A DNA stretch of 64,000 bases from Oopsacas minuta (GCA_024704765.1 JAKMXF010000350.1:62001-126000); one strand, 5' to 3'; counted from the stretch's first letter, positions 36,201 to 47,831 are shown. Program-made: numbers and translations. The notes: a model not told the origin generated them from the letters alone.

Positions 36201-39147
36201 AATCTATTAGAGTACACTACGTCATCAATATAATTATTTGGTATGTTAATAGAGAATATCTTCTTCGTCTCAATTCCAGATTTTGTGTAAAGAGTAATTG
36301 ACTTAATATTTTTAAGAAATATTAGAATATTACTAGATTCCTCTTGCAAAGGTTTAAATAATTTAGCCATAACACTATCAGCTGTGTATAGCCCAGCTGG
36401 TTTGATTTTAGATTTTGATTGTTTGTTTCGAAGTGGAAATCTGAATATTGTCCCGTCATACTTACTAAGGCCATTATAATCGAAATAAGAACGGAAACAA
36501 TTCTGATGAGCAGAATATACTGGATCTTTAAAGAACTTTTTCAGTTTTATTCTCTTCCCCGGTTCATTAGGATATATCTGTTGCTGTGGATCCAATATTC
36601 CAATACTGTTATTACTCAAAATCATAGGGACATCTATTCAGAATAGAATAAATAAATTATCATAACAATATCACTGCTTAGACCGTAAAAAAATACACTT
36701 GCCTCCTATCACAACTCGTTCCCACCCAACCAACGAAATTAATGTGCAGTGTACACGACATATCCAGATCCCTGGTATGCGATAGAATATGAAGGATAAA
36801 CTATCAACTGTATAGCTTGATACATATACAATACTTAACCATAGCTAATACATGGCTATTCCTAATATAAAAATACGATGCTGTTCCCTGTTCATGACAA
36901 ACAATGGATGAAATACAATAGTAATTTACTATGCATGGCTGAATTATATAATATACTATCATAATACCTGTAATATGATAGACAGCTACAAATCCCAATC
37001 CAAATCTACCAACTTTCAAAGTTTCTTCTACTTTACCACTAATCCCAATATTCCTGATCCCCTCCCAATCACGTGTTTTGAATTTAGCATTATTCCATGA
37101 GTATAGAGCTTCTCCCTGATACAATGAACATACAGGCTTTATAAGATTAACACAGCTGTGTTTAGTGTAATCTAGAAGGAAAGCTACCGAGGTAGCTTCT
37201 GCATCATCTGCATTCTGTATTATCTCCTAGATAGATATCAATAATTGAGTATAATGACATGCTTCAAAAATCACAATAATAGAGTTTCAAGTTAAAATAA
37301 ATATACGATATAAGAACGAGAATCTGAATATCGAATTCATTGTTTGTTATCAAAGCGTTTGGATAAGGTATTACATGAGTAATAGAGGTTGTAACGTAAA
37401 AGCATCGGAAGGGTTAGGATGGTGAGATTACTACCAAATGATTCAAGGTATGAAGTGAGGTAGAATCCGTAAAGCGACTATTTGAGGGAATTTACAATGC
37501 TACATGCTCCAGCTAGAGATAAGTGGACACTTGGTCCTCGGTAAGTTCGTAGCTAACAATTCTCTATGAAAATTGTATATTGAGTACTTATACTAACTTA
37601 CTAAGTAGTAATAGTTAGAATAAAACACAAAAATCGCTATGGAGGAATTCAGGACAGCTTTCTACACGTAAATAGTACATACCTTCAGGATTTGACTCCC
37701 ATCTGGATAACTGTTAAGAATACCTTTAATATACTCTATTAGAGGAGGAGTCCTCTGGCCAAAGTCTCTCTCATCTGTGAACAGAAAATTATCAATTTAG
37801 GAAAGTACTAAAATAGAATAAGGGGAGTCGGACAATTTGGGCTAGGGCGGGATTAAGAGAAGTAGGGGCCTAAGCCCAATTATTGATTGGCCACCCATCA
37901 CAATTTGAATACACTGACATCATATCGTGATAAATTCATATGAAAAATTGATGGCTAATAATTTGTAACTGTATATAGGGCCAGCCATTACTAGCCTAGT
38001 TCACGCAGCCCAATAAGAGCCCTGCAGATGGATAAGTCCTGAAACGGTGGTTATCCAAAAGTTGAGGGCCAGTAGCTGAGCCGGGCATTTCTAGTGGGGA
38101 TAATTCATCAGGGTCCTAGGAGGCCCCCCAGTGGGGTCTAGGAGCGCAGCCTGAATAAGACAAGCTATAATTAGTACGTATAAAATTAGTTCCCTTTGTA
38201 CTGTCACATAACTTCTATACTTGTACATATGGTTACTACCCCATAACCTTCAGTCCGTAGATCAATTCAAGGTATTTACGAGGTATATACGAAGTATATA
38301 CCTGAGATTTTGGTGAAATAACATGATGTTAAGGGTAAAATGTGAGCGAAGCGGGCCCAAAAATTTATTGTTTGTAATTTGAGCTCAATAACGAAACAAT
38401 TGAATAACATGAACATTCCAGATAGTGTATAAATATCCTGAAGGGTTACATCCTCCTAGAGGATCCGCCACTGGTGGGGCACCCTAAGGGTGGGGGCCTA
38501 AGCCATGACTTAGTTGGCTTATAGGTTAATCCGGGCCTGACTACCGCGAGTTGACTCTGCCATTATATAAAATGTATAGGTGGGTGCTGGGTAGGCATGA
38601 CGTCATCTCTGTACACCCAGCTCATGAGCTTAGTTACGCCAATAGTTGGCTATCACCAGGCGTATCTATTTAAAGTTTAACCCATGATATTTGAGAGGAA
38701 ATTTAGTAGAGACTCCATGTAACAATATGGTAATAAATATTGTGCTATTTGGGTTGCTGCCATTTCAATAGCTAATGCAGAGCAGAAAATAAATGAATTG
38801 AGTAGAGAAGATTAGAAAAAACTAACTTACCCTCACTGCTAGAATCACTTGATTCATCATCTAGAAGAATATAATATGGTATATGTAATATTATTCTATC
38901 GTTAAGTCAAGTAATATTTTAGTAAAAATCGTCACCCATGACTGAGTTTTATTTAGGTTATAGGATCTTTTCTGACCAACACAGAATTTGTTACAGATAG
39001 AATAATATAATTTGTGTTGATAATGAGTAATACAAGTAATAGCCGAGCTGAATTATAAATGATATACTCACGAGATATTTGTTGGCGTTTTGGATTATCT
39101 GTTGTTATAGGTGCATCTCTTTTTCTTCGGGATATGTTCTCAGCCAT
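24299..39147 (-). CDS. SACS: Sacsin-like giant protein (three HSP90-like ATPase repeats plus HEPN)
   Basis: Five exons: 39147-39072, 38860-38831, 37774-37683, 37226-36968 and 36633-24299. All have consensus GT/AG ends and matching phases, giving 4,263 residues (human sacsin 4,579). Known of sacsin: a co-chaperone tied to proteostasis and the cytoskeleton. After a short basic then acidic start (MAENISRRKRDAP, DESSDSSSEDE) come three SIRPT repeats, each opening with a GHKL ATPase. The N-box signatures are ILKEIIQNADDA (about 64), YKELLQNADDA (about 1458) and ILKELLQNAEDA (about 2457). The G-box signatures are GRFGLGF, GKFGLGF and GKFGLGF. The C-terminus (about 4065-4240) is a HEPN domain (WIRTAQCDLRAAKKL, HACANCFECAMKTCIAIL). 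No ubiquitin-like domain and no J domain (HPD loop in context) were seen, unlike vertebrate sacsin. The last exon alone is 12.3 kb. Start ATGGCTGAG has good context. Confidence 0.93.
37830..38545. mobile_element. Non-autonomous transposon-like block inside a sacsin-like intron
   Basis: Intron 2 of the sacsin-like gene (37775-38830) holds a GC-richer block. Its ends are partly inverted: left GGGCGGGATTAA with GGGGCCTAAGCC, right GGCCTAAGCC with GGTTAATCCGGGCC. Several G-rich patches lie between. The ends are imperfect and no target duplication was fixed. Confidence 0.45.
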
Positions 39148-39321
39148 TGTAGTCAGCTTGAAGGAGTCATAAAGGTAGCTATCGGGAATAACAACTGACT
39201 ATAGATAATAAGCAATAGAGACACAGCGATCTAGACCGACCTACAAATGTCAACCCTGTCCGCTCGCTGGAGTGCCTGGACCAATGCATTTCTACTAAAC
39301 AGGTTTTGCTTAACCAAACTA

Positions 39322-39488
39322 CAGTAGAACTCGGTTAGCACGTACCCTGGACAAGACGTACTTCGGCTTAGTACGTACTAAATTTTATGAACCAAAATTC
39401 ATTATTACAATAGGATTCTATGTAAATACAACTCGGATAGTCATACTTATTAGACTTCGAGGGGGTACGTCTTATCCGAGTTCTGCTG
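39322..39488. mobile_element. Pogo/Tigger-like MITE, 167 bp
   Basis: Ends CAGTAGAACTCGGTTAGCAC and, on the other strand, CAGCAGAACTCGGATAAGAC are inverted repeats flanked by TA on both sides (39320-39321, 39489-39490). It lies just upstream of the sacsin-like start codon, about 175 bp away. Confidence 0.75.
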
Positions 39489-39710
39489 TAAATTTAGCCC
39501 AGAATAAGTTAACATGACATAAGTCATAATTGTAAGAAATTAATCAGAATCTAATATAATACATCGATACCAACCTAGCGTCTCAACAATCTTGAAGGGA
39601 CTTCACCCAAAATTACTTGGATAAAATGAATATAGCCATATAAATATGTTGAGGAGTCCCCCAAATTTTGGGGGACTTTCCCAAATGAAACCCTACATAT
39701 AAGGTTTGTA

Positions 39711-40315
39711 CAGGGTGTTAAGAAATTGATTTCCTCTTTCAGGAAAATGTAAACAACTGTTGTATATTATCAGATCTTCTTGTTTGTTTTAATAAAGGAT
39801 TCAAATATATTATCGATAATTTCAATAATAATAATCCACCGAAATTGCGAATTTCATAGTTTTTCAGAAGGTGATACTTTCCATGTAGGGTTTTGGTATT
39901 TATTTTAGCGATTTTTATTGTCGATTCTACTCGGATTACTAAGTTTCCACAATTGCATAATAAAAGGATTTCACTTTCTTTTTATGCCAGAAAGTTACAT
40001 ATCCATTCATCTTTCACTTAGGTAGCAACATAACCACTTTGAGCCTTATTAATTTGCATTTAGGTTGTGAGCTGAGACAAATTTTCCAAGGAGAATGTTT
40101 CAAACATGTTTCGTGAAAATAATTTGGTCGTTCTACTATAATCCCAGTATTGTTGAAACGAATCAATGCCTATCTATAAAACGTTTCCAAATCTACATTA
40201 AAATAATTCATATTTATTATTAATTTTGATAAGGACTACAATATCAATTGGCATTGTTTTCGCAAGATGAATTGAACATATAAATCTAACAGGAAATCAA
40301 TTTCTTAACACCTTG
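39711..40315. mobile_element. Mariner-like non-autonomous element, 605 bp
   Basis: The 25-bp ends CAGGGTGTTAAGAAATTGAT... and, on the other strand, CAAGGTGTTAAGAAATTGAT... are inverted with one mismatch. TA lies on each side (39709-39710, 40316-40317). No coding capacity is visible. TA targets and CAG-type ends suggest the Tc1/mariner group. Confidence 0.75.
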
Positions 40316-40640
40316 TATGTCAAGAATTGATTGAAGAAACTGGAGGAACAGCAGGGCTGATTTTGGCCCAGATTACTATCCAAAAGCCACGAGAAGCCCC
40401 AGTATTACCACAGAAGGCCATTAAATGGAATTTGGATGGATAATAAATGAATTATAAACAATGAAATCGGGATAACATAGGTCCTGACGATACTTGCTAT
40501 GGGAGTCGGGATAAATGAAATGAAATCACAAGGGCCTCGTGATATACTGTCACAAACTGTCCAACCTTCGAGGCTTGGACAGTGCTAATATATTAGGCCA
40601 CGGAAATTGAATACGTTGTTTCCCACCACAAGTACAAGTA

Positions 40641-40865
40641 CAGTAAAACCTCCAAAAGGTGAACACCCTGCGGACCAGCAAAAATGTTCACTTTTCATGA
40701 CCGGAACAATTCAACTGACATGGACCACAGATTAAGTGTTCACATTTCACTTGTTGGAGGTGTTCGCATTCTAAAGGAGTGACCACCATGTAAAACAATT
40801 GGAGTAATTTGGGACGAGAAAAAGTGTTCATATTTTGGAGGTGTTCACTTTTGGAGGTTTTAATG
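40641..40865. mobile_element. Pogo/Tigger-like MITE, 225 bp
   Basis: The left end CAGTAAAACCTCCAAAAGGT and, on the other strand, right end CATTAAAACCTCCAAAAGTG are inverted repeats between TA dinucleotides (40639-40640, 40866-40867). The GTGTTCAC / GTGAACA motif recurs internally. Confidence 0.75.
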
Positions 40866-40867
40866 TA

Positions 40868-41860
40868 GTATATTAGTATTATACATAGGCGCAGAACCCG
40901 GGGGCCAAGGCCCGCGAGAGGGAGCGAGTCTGGTACCAAAGTACCAGGGCCCGGGTCAGTTGGGGACCCCATAGCAATGTGTCCGAGAGCCAGTAATAAT
41001 TTAGGTTAGAGAGAGAAAGGAGTAAAGTGTAAGTGATGAATTCGAATATAACAGTTAATTGGAAAGATAAGGCCTGAGTGAATGCCGCCTACGATTGTTT
41101 TTCTGATAATCCTTGTACGATTTACTGGGCTGACTATACTATAGTGTAGTGCCCAGTTCTGAAATGAGCGGTCTGTTTTTTTGTTGTTTTTTATGTTTTA
41201 TCTCCCCTGGCCACACCATTTGTGTTTCAGGGCCCAAAGTTATACTCAAAGTTACACATATTCTGCTGAGTGTAAATTTAAGTAAAAATTTCCTACGACA
41301 CATCACGACACAATTATCACACTTTTGACCATTTATACAACCAGCAAAATTTATCCATAATTTCTAGACCAAAATACATTTCTTAAGATTCACAAGGAAA
41401 TTCTTCAGATGATAGCTCTTCAAATTTTTTGAAATTACTCTTTATTTCCCACAAATTAAAGAAATAGACGCCACTATCCAACCATAATGTGCATCTATAA
41501 TAAGCCTGAATTATTAATATAATGTGTTACTAATAGCACTATGTCATCGGTAATAATTCTATATTTGTTCATAGATGCAAATTATTTATTAGTTCAACGA
41601 TAGGTTCTTCTAGTACTGTATAATATGGATTAATTGAATATCTAAGTTTAATAATTGCATTTAAATATATTAAATATTTATGAATAAAAGATTTTTCAAA
41701 TTAACAAATCTCCTCCAGTATTCTCTTCTATTAATATTATTTAGTCAACTTATAATTACTTTAAACAAATTGAACATTATGTGGACTGGATCATCATAGT
41801 ATAATGTACATATATTGTTTGATGGATTTTACATCCGAGCGGAGCGAGAAAAAATATAAA
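40868..41860. other. Gene-free AT-rich DNA
   Basis: A GC-rich patch at 40885-40970 may be transposon debris. Otherwise AT-rich with no supported coding region. Confidence 0.35.
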
Positions 41861-41868
41861 TTTACAAC

Positions 41869-42140
41869 GGGGGTCGTGTCGTTTGTCCAAATTCGTATGT
41901 ATATGCATTAGTCCAAATTTCATATGTTTGCGTTAGTCCAAATATCAAAAATCGGTATTAGTCCAAATTTTTGGTGATGCTTGCATGAGTTGGATCTGGA
42001 GCAGGCTGTGAGTTGCTGAGAGTTGCTGAGAGTTTTAGATTCAAAACAACAAAAGTAAATGACTATATTTCTTCGCGACGAAATTTCTCCTTGAATGCAT
42101 GCATTCGATCACCAAAAATTTGGACTAATGCATGCACCCC
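41869..42140. mobile_element. hAT-like non-autonomous element, copy A, 272 bp
   Basis: Flanked by a perfect 8-bp duplication TTTACAAC (41861-41868 and 42141-42148). Ends are inverted: left GGGGTCGTGTCGTTTGTCCAA, right on the other strand GGGGTGCATGCATTAGTCCAA. Several TTAGTCCAAATT-type units repeat inside. An internal segment (TTGGATCTGGAGCAGGCTGTG) is shared, inverted, with the copy at 59303-59700. An 8-bp duplication is typical of hAT elements. Confidence 0.8.
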
Positions 42141-42142
42141 TT

Positions 42143-42315
42143 TACAACCTGTACCGACAGCTTAGTCTAGTAATTTAATTTGTGCAAAAGTGACACTATT
42201 AATTGGAGACACAATGAAAGGTTAGGTTTATCCCAATACACATAGTGCCTCCAATTAATTGTGCCACTTTTTACACAAATTTAATTACTAGACTAAGCTG
42301 TCGACATAGGTTGTA
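42143..42315. mobile_element. Palindromic MITE with 65-bp arms
   Basis: The left arm TACAACCTGTACCGACAGCT... and the right arm ...AGCTGTCGACATAGGTTGTA are inverted copies for about 65 bases, including CTTAGTCTAGTAATTTAATT and TTAATTGGAG, around a loop of about 40 bases. The neighbouring hAT-like element landed in its left edge, because the TTTACAAC duplication is part of this repeat. Confidence 0.7.
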
Positions 42316-42445
42316 ATTATGTAATTTTTCTATATAACGAAGAGATTTTTCTAAAATACAGCTACTACAGCAATCCTATTAAACTAAATTCTATACAAAT
42401 TCATAAAATCGTAATAAATATGAGCCACTAACACCTGGCCAGCGA

Positions 42446-43975
42446 TTGGAAAGAGATATGATGAGATTGTCTACTTTACTCGATGAAATGGAAGACGTGA
42501 TAGACTGGGTTGGAGTAATTGTAGAAAAGTTAACTTGGGGATTGTTAGCAATGTTATCGACATTATACATGGAGTACAACAGAAAAATTACAATTGAAAT
42601 GCTGCCTACCATTATCAAAGATTCTTTCACGGATCGATACGACGAGCATATCAAAAAGGTTACCCTAATGGTAATAGAAGACTATGTCCCGATCGAGTAC
42701 AAAGACAGTCTCTTCTATATAGAGAAGACTCTAGAAGAACCTTCCCTATCTATGTATGTGAGGGTATAGAGGAAGATATGAAACCATTCAATCCTTTCGC
42801 GAGAGACCTGCTTCCTTGGGTATCACACGTGAGGGATACGACATGAGGTTGAGCAGGCTCAGCATGGATTATGGGATAGCTCGTGACACTTTGGACCAGG
42901 AATGCCAGTAATGTAGAAGAAAAATGCAAATGGATTGAAGAAAGGTTTGAAGATTGTACATTTAATATCACTTTCGTATTCGATGAACTATATTCCTTAC
43001 ACAAAGATGCTAGATCGCCCGACTACCTTGTGACCAAGAATGAAGACGATAAATTGTTGAAGGAAATTTATGATACTGTAAAAAGAAGAATCCGTCACTA
43101 TGTTGATAATAGGATAAATATTCCACCTATTGCCATCACCAGTGACGACTATCCCATGCGTGCAGCTTCGCCCAAAGAGGAGAGGAACATCCCTGTAGCA
43201 TCTGGCGTTGACAGAGGTGGCGTTGAAGGCAACCAATTAGACACTCTAGCCGGTGTAATCGTTGTTGACAACAATGTAATACTGGCGGATAGATGCGGTC
43301 ACCCAGTCACAATCTACAGAGCTCAGGATCTAGCAGCTGATACCCCAGTATCATTAACTTAGAACCGTTCCTGTTCGTATGCTATTCCGGTAATTTGGTA
43401 CAATACACTTTCAAATGGAAAGATAGTGATGATATATCTAGCTTTGACCACTATAACCACATCTCGATATCACAGGCTTGTTGTACAGCCGCTAATACTG
43501 AGAATTTATATGTAGGAACTCTCAAGCCCAGTCTCATTCGCATGGAACTAGATCCTCTTAAAATATCACAGGAATATCGGTTCAATCATGTAGTGCATCC
43601 AAAGAGTAAGAATAGATATGCGTGACTACAGGACATGAAAGTTACTGACGTTTTCGTTGCCTGCCTATTCACAGGATCTCCCTCTCCTTTCCAGCTGTTC
43701 TCACTAATTGGACAACACATTGTTTCTATCCCTATTGAGTATGAGATTATAGGAGTATACAGTTTCGATCTATTTCTTAGTCCTCTTACGGATCAAGCGA
43801 GTATCTACGTCTCCGATTTTTGGGGTAATTCCATTAAAGTTTTTGATATACGAGGATTTTTCATTGATAGAGTTAGTGAAACAGGACATGAATTGTGTCA
43901 AACATTCTGACCTACTGGAATATTCATAGAACCTACTGGATTTACCACATTTTGTGATATGAAAGAGGACAACTG
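42446..43975 (+). pseudogene. Decayed NHL-repeat-type gene
   Basis: Successive plus-strand open frames lie in different phases, so at least two frameshifts and several stops separate them. The first (42446-42769) is a helical segment (LLDEMEDVIDWVGVIVEKL) continuing, after a shift, into GIEEDMKPFNPFARDLLPWV. The second (42883-43359) has a helical start (EEKCKWIEERFEDC) and ends with DTLAGVIVVDNNVILADRCGHPVTIY, a beta-propeller-like strand set. The third and fourth (43395-43907) read LYVGTLKPSLIRMELDPLKI and ASIYVSDFWGNSIKVFDIRG, the last being a clear NHL-type blade. The architecture (coiled coil then propeller) recalls TRIM/NHL relatives and the intact NHL gene at 54958-55863. Unrecognised introns could account for some of the breaks. 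Confidence 0.6.
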
Positions 43976-45641
43976 TTTACAGAGGCTCTAACTCACAACT
44001 AGTATGTATTTTGAGTAATTTGACTAGAATTTCGAGGGTTTCATTTGCATAAAAATATTTCAATTGTATAAATATATATATCCGCCCACCAGATTGAATT
44101 TGTTCCTAGATTCAAAGCCACACGAAGCCACTACCGAACTGGATGGTTATGCCCAACTTGAAATTTATAGATCAACCATTAGGCTTGCCTCCTGCAAACC
44201 CCGTGAAAACACCTTGCCTCTCGCCCTGCCCACCTGGTAATTTATTTGCCTACCCTATGTGGAAAATCCTGGCAACGTCCCTGATATGAACCCGCTTAAT
44301 ACCATATAAACTTTCTCTTATAATTAAGCCAATTGGTTGTCTCAATAAAATCATTCCCAAGTTCGCTTAATATGGAGTCTCGTTATTGTGAACAAGATTT
44401 TGGTCCCATAGGGTGTCACAACAAACGACCCTGACTGTATTTACATTTGTAGCTTAATATTATATGCTACTTTTATTCTTTATATACTCTCTAAATGGCA
44501 GAATGCAAGACCCCCGTATTTAAACATTTTGATGATGTCCAGATCTGGAATCATTTTCTTCGATCCCTATGTGCCAAATTTGCACAATGTAGAGCGTATG
44601 AAATTGTGCTAAAATGCTCTGGTGGGGTTACGAAGGGTTAAATAACATCTCGCAATAATGTATTCGTGAGATTAACTTCCGGGATCCCCCGATTGGAACA
44701 AAACCTCAATCCCGAAATCTCGGAATCACAAAATATACTCTGGATTGTAAGCCCTATTGGATTTTGTAATGTGCCATTTTATATATTGCAAATTTGTTGT
44801 AAAAAGAAAATAGTAAATTGCGAGAAACAAATAATCTTCTGCCTTATAGTAAACTTGCTTGTTATTTAAAATGTCAAGGAAACTTACAAGGTTTTCAGTT
44901 TCTACTCACACAGTTGTCAAGTCTCACTGATCAAAAGTGAGACTCACGTATTTGAACACATTCTCACATTGATTTTACTTTCTCACTTTAACTTTCTCTG
45001 TGGAATTTGAAGTTATTATTTACAGTGATTATTAAAGAAATGCACACTAATACACTATTATGTGGGTAGAATTTCCATTGGCCATCTATTTTATCCCAAA
45101 CACTTGCGAAATTCAACTGTTCCTAAGGATATCTCGCGAATAATTGTTTAAAAATTTGACAAAAACAGTATTCGACTAAAATTTAGTATCAATTGTCCGT
45201 TCCGTAAATTATATATGCCCAATAAAGAAGCTATCATCAACACTATAGAGTGTTAATCATTGGCGCAACTAGGCTCATAAGTCAGGGTGTGCAAAGACGA
45301 CGTCATGCCCACCCAAAATCGTCCTAGTTGCGGCTATGGTGTTAATTAACAAGTAATCTGGGGACACATAGAGTATATACGTAGCTAGGCTGCTAGGGGG
45401 TTACCGGAAACCCCTGGATTACTGGGGATGCTAGCTGAGATAGAATTGCATGAAACTGATCAGGGTTGACATACCAGTTAAATTGGTTCAAAGTGCTATA
45501 ATATATTGAGCTTTTTACCTTATGCAAACTCAATGAATTTCAACTCAGACCAGTCGGGCCTAGCAACGCCGCTGCTAATATCCACAAACAAATAATTGGT
45601 ACGAATAGTACCATTTCTGAATATTTGTATAAAATATCTCA
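43976..45641. other. Intergenic AT-rich DNA
   Basis: No supported gene. Short open frames only. Confidence 0.35.
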
Positions 45642-46544
45642 CTATGTTTTGGTTAGAATAGGTTTGGTATTTCTACACAAATCAGATAAAATTTTAGCAG
45701 TTCTACCATATGAGTCCTTGATAGCGATATCAGCTCCTAGAGCAAGCAGGGTGCTCACAGCTGCTTCATGTCTTTCTCTCATAGCATAGTGCAATGGAGT
45801 CATACCATTATTTGCCTTAGAATTCACACACAAGCCAGTCTTTGTGAGCAATAGATAAATACACTCATTCGTCCCAGCTTCAGCAGCAATATGCAAAGCT
45901 GTCCTTCCTAGCTTATCCAATATATCTGATCTAGCTCCTATCTCTAATAAGAGCATCATGCCAGTAGTGTTGTGTAGTCTACAAGCATCCATTAGAGGAG
46001 TGACTCCGCACACATCTCGTAGGTTAATATCTACGTAGCAATGTTTTAATAGAAATACCAGTACTTGGTGCTGGTTATTTATAGCAGCAGTGTGTAAGGG
46101 TGTCCGTCCATTATTACTAACACAATCCGAAACTTTATTGTCTACTTCAAACAAATATTGAAGGGTAGAGATGTTTCCCTGACGACAGGCAATCATAAAT
46201 GTGTTCCAGCCATCCTTATTCTTCAAATCTAATCTACTTCCAGCATTTACAAGTAACTTAATAATCTCTATGTTATCTCTAGTACAAGCTAACATTAATG
46301 GAGTCCAATCTCCTCTCTTAAGAGCATTGGCATCTGATCCCGCTTCTAACAATAATCTCACACAATCTAGTTGTGAGTGAATACATGCTTCGTGTAGTGC
46401 AGTCTTACCGTCTCTGTTCTGCTGTGAGAGAAGGTTACCCACGTCAAAACAGGTGTTAAGTATGTGTCTAACTAGATGTGTATCTCCAGTAATGCAAGCT
46501 TGAGATAATGTAGGGTCTTTTGGATGAATAAAAATACGATTCAT
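45642..46544 (-). CDS. ANKRD16: Ankyrin-repeat protein, ANKRD16-like
   Basis: 300 residues with about eight ankyrin repeats, a protein-binding fold. Strings such as LKRGDWTPLMLACTRDNIEI, LKNKDGWNTFMIACRQGN, GRTPLHTAAINNQHQ and DVCGVTPLMDACRLHN follow the order and wording of ANKRD16, whose vertebrate protein (361 residues) binds alanyl-tRNA synthetase and captures mis-activated serine. Later repeats (GRTALHIAAEAGTNE, MTPLHYAMRERHEAAVSTLL) also fit. The first in-frame ATG is at 46544 (MNRIFIHPKD); the open frame extends upstream only from a TTG. Single exon. A TFIIA-gamma-like sequence starts within about 100 bp on the other strand. Confidence 0.8.
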   Translation of the reverse strand: MNRIFIHPKDPTLSQACITGDTHLVRHILNTCFDVGNLLSQQNRDGKTALHEACIHSQLDCVRLLLEAGSDANALKRGDWTPLMLACTRDNIEIIKLLVNAGSRLDLKNKDGWNTFMIACRQGNISTLQYLFEVDNKVSDCVSNNGRTPLHTAAINNQHQVLVFLLKHCYVDINLRDVCGVTPLMDACRLHNTTGMMLLLEIGARSDILDKLGRTALHIAAEAGTNECIYLLLTKTGLCVNSKANNGMTPLHYAMRERHEAAVSTLLALGADIAIKDSYGRTAKILSDLCRNTKPILTKT

Positions 46545-46607
46545 TATGTTCGGTGATTTTCTAGCCAAAATTATGTATATTTTTAGCCTTTGATCAATCG
46601 ATCAAGT

Positions 46608-46938
46608 GATTATAATGGGTCACGAAAATGTTTTATCCAATCGCAGAATATTTCGTCTGATTTGGGTATTCATGTGCTGATGCAATTTGACCGAGCTATG
46701 AACCACCTACTCAAGGATAATGTGCACAACAAATTTGCTTTCAACGCCTCTCCACGCATACAGATATTGTGACAACGTGTGGACCTATGTGCTCAAGGAT
46801 ACGGAGTTCAAATCAAGCGAAAGAGACGGGAGTGACGGAATAATTCAAGTTTCGAAAGTAAAGCTTGTCGCATGTGAAGCACTATTCAGAAAAGTGCAGG
46901 AGAGACTTAGAGAGAGAGCAGACAAGCAGTCTTTCTAG
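46608..46938 (+). pseudogene. GTF2A2: TFIIA gamma-subunit-like sequence with a frameshift
   Basis: Two overlapping frames together match the small subunit of general transcription factor TFIIA. The first reads FIQSQNISSDLGIHVLMQFD then RAMNHLLKDNVHNKFAFNA. The second continues LHAYRYCDNVWTYVLKDTEF and IIQVSKVKLVACEA. They are out of register by one base near 46747-46752, inside a short CT-rich stretch. The N-terminal helices of the usual ~110-residue protein are missing; that space is occupied by the ANKRD16-like start on the other strand. The C-terminus has an extra charged tail (QERLRERADKQSF) and an insertion before the last strand. It could be a pseudogene, a divergent paralogue with a spliced 5' exon, or a one-base assembly error. 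Confidence 0.6.
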
Positions 46939-47102
46939 GATGTACAAATTATTATTCATACAAATAATATACATTAAATATTTTACATTTTAACACTTTA
47001 TATAATACTATCATTGACGTTTCTGATAACTAAATAGTAATATGAATATGGACAATCTCACGATTGGGAATAATATTGTTAAGAGAAATAATAAAATAGG
47101 AT

Positions 47103-47830
47103 TACGCAGTTATGAATAAATAGATTTGCAAACAAACATAAAATAATTTATTAAACTTTATATAACCAATCCTAACTTGTGAACAGAACTGAGAAGACAG
47201 GTAGTATAGAAGAATAGTTTAGCATACATATAACGGTTTGTCTTCATACAGTAAACATTGGATTTAACGACATCGGCTTTAACGACAAATCGCTTATAAC
47301 GACTCATTTTGCTTACCCAGAATCTCGCAGCATTATTCTGCACACACCATACCTCGGGTATAACGACCTGTCAGATACGACAAATTGAATTTAACGACAT
47401 ATTTTCTGTGTCTGCTCCATGCAAATCCCATCGGATATTACGACTTTTGGGCTGTCTGTACCGTGGACTTCAGAAAAGTGTACTAATTAGTGAATTATTA
47501 AGGATAATAATTGCTTTAATTATATAGCAATTAAAATCTCCCCTGTTTTGAATCAACAGCAACTGGCTTCTTACGAAAAAGTATTTGTAGCATAAACTGC
47601 TATGATAGATTTTCCATCTTCTCAATACTGCCATAAATATAATCAAACTTAAGAGCTAAACAGCTGCATAATCCTCAAGATATTAAACTGACTACAAATT
47701 GTGTAGTCTTAAATGTGTGCACAGATCTGTGTATCTCAGGGACTGGAATAAAATCGTTACATCTATAGTGAGTATAGTCTATAGGAAGTAAGGGAAAGAT
47801 GAGAGGAAAGTTTACTACCCTATTTGTAAA
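47103..47830. repeat. First copy of 728-bp exact direct duplication
   Basis: From TACGCAGTTATG to TATTTGTAAA the sequence is identical to 47832-48559 wherever I compared it (offset 729). A single N at 47831 separates the copies. Inside each copy is a pogo-like element (about 47249-47460: TACAGTAAACATTGGATTTA ... and inverted TACAGACAGCCC...). Confidence 0.9.
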
Positions 47831-47831
47831 N
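47831..47831. other. Single ambiguous base marking an assembly join
   Basis: An N lies exactly between two identical 728-bp sequences, as expected when two overlapping contigs were scaffolded without merging. Confidence 0.9.

Noticed and set aside
24299-36633. Plus-strand open frames (e.g. 28541-28777, 34674-34976) across the giant exon
   Set aside because: They are shadows of the long conserved minus-strand frame.
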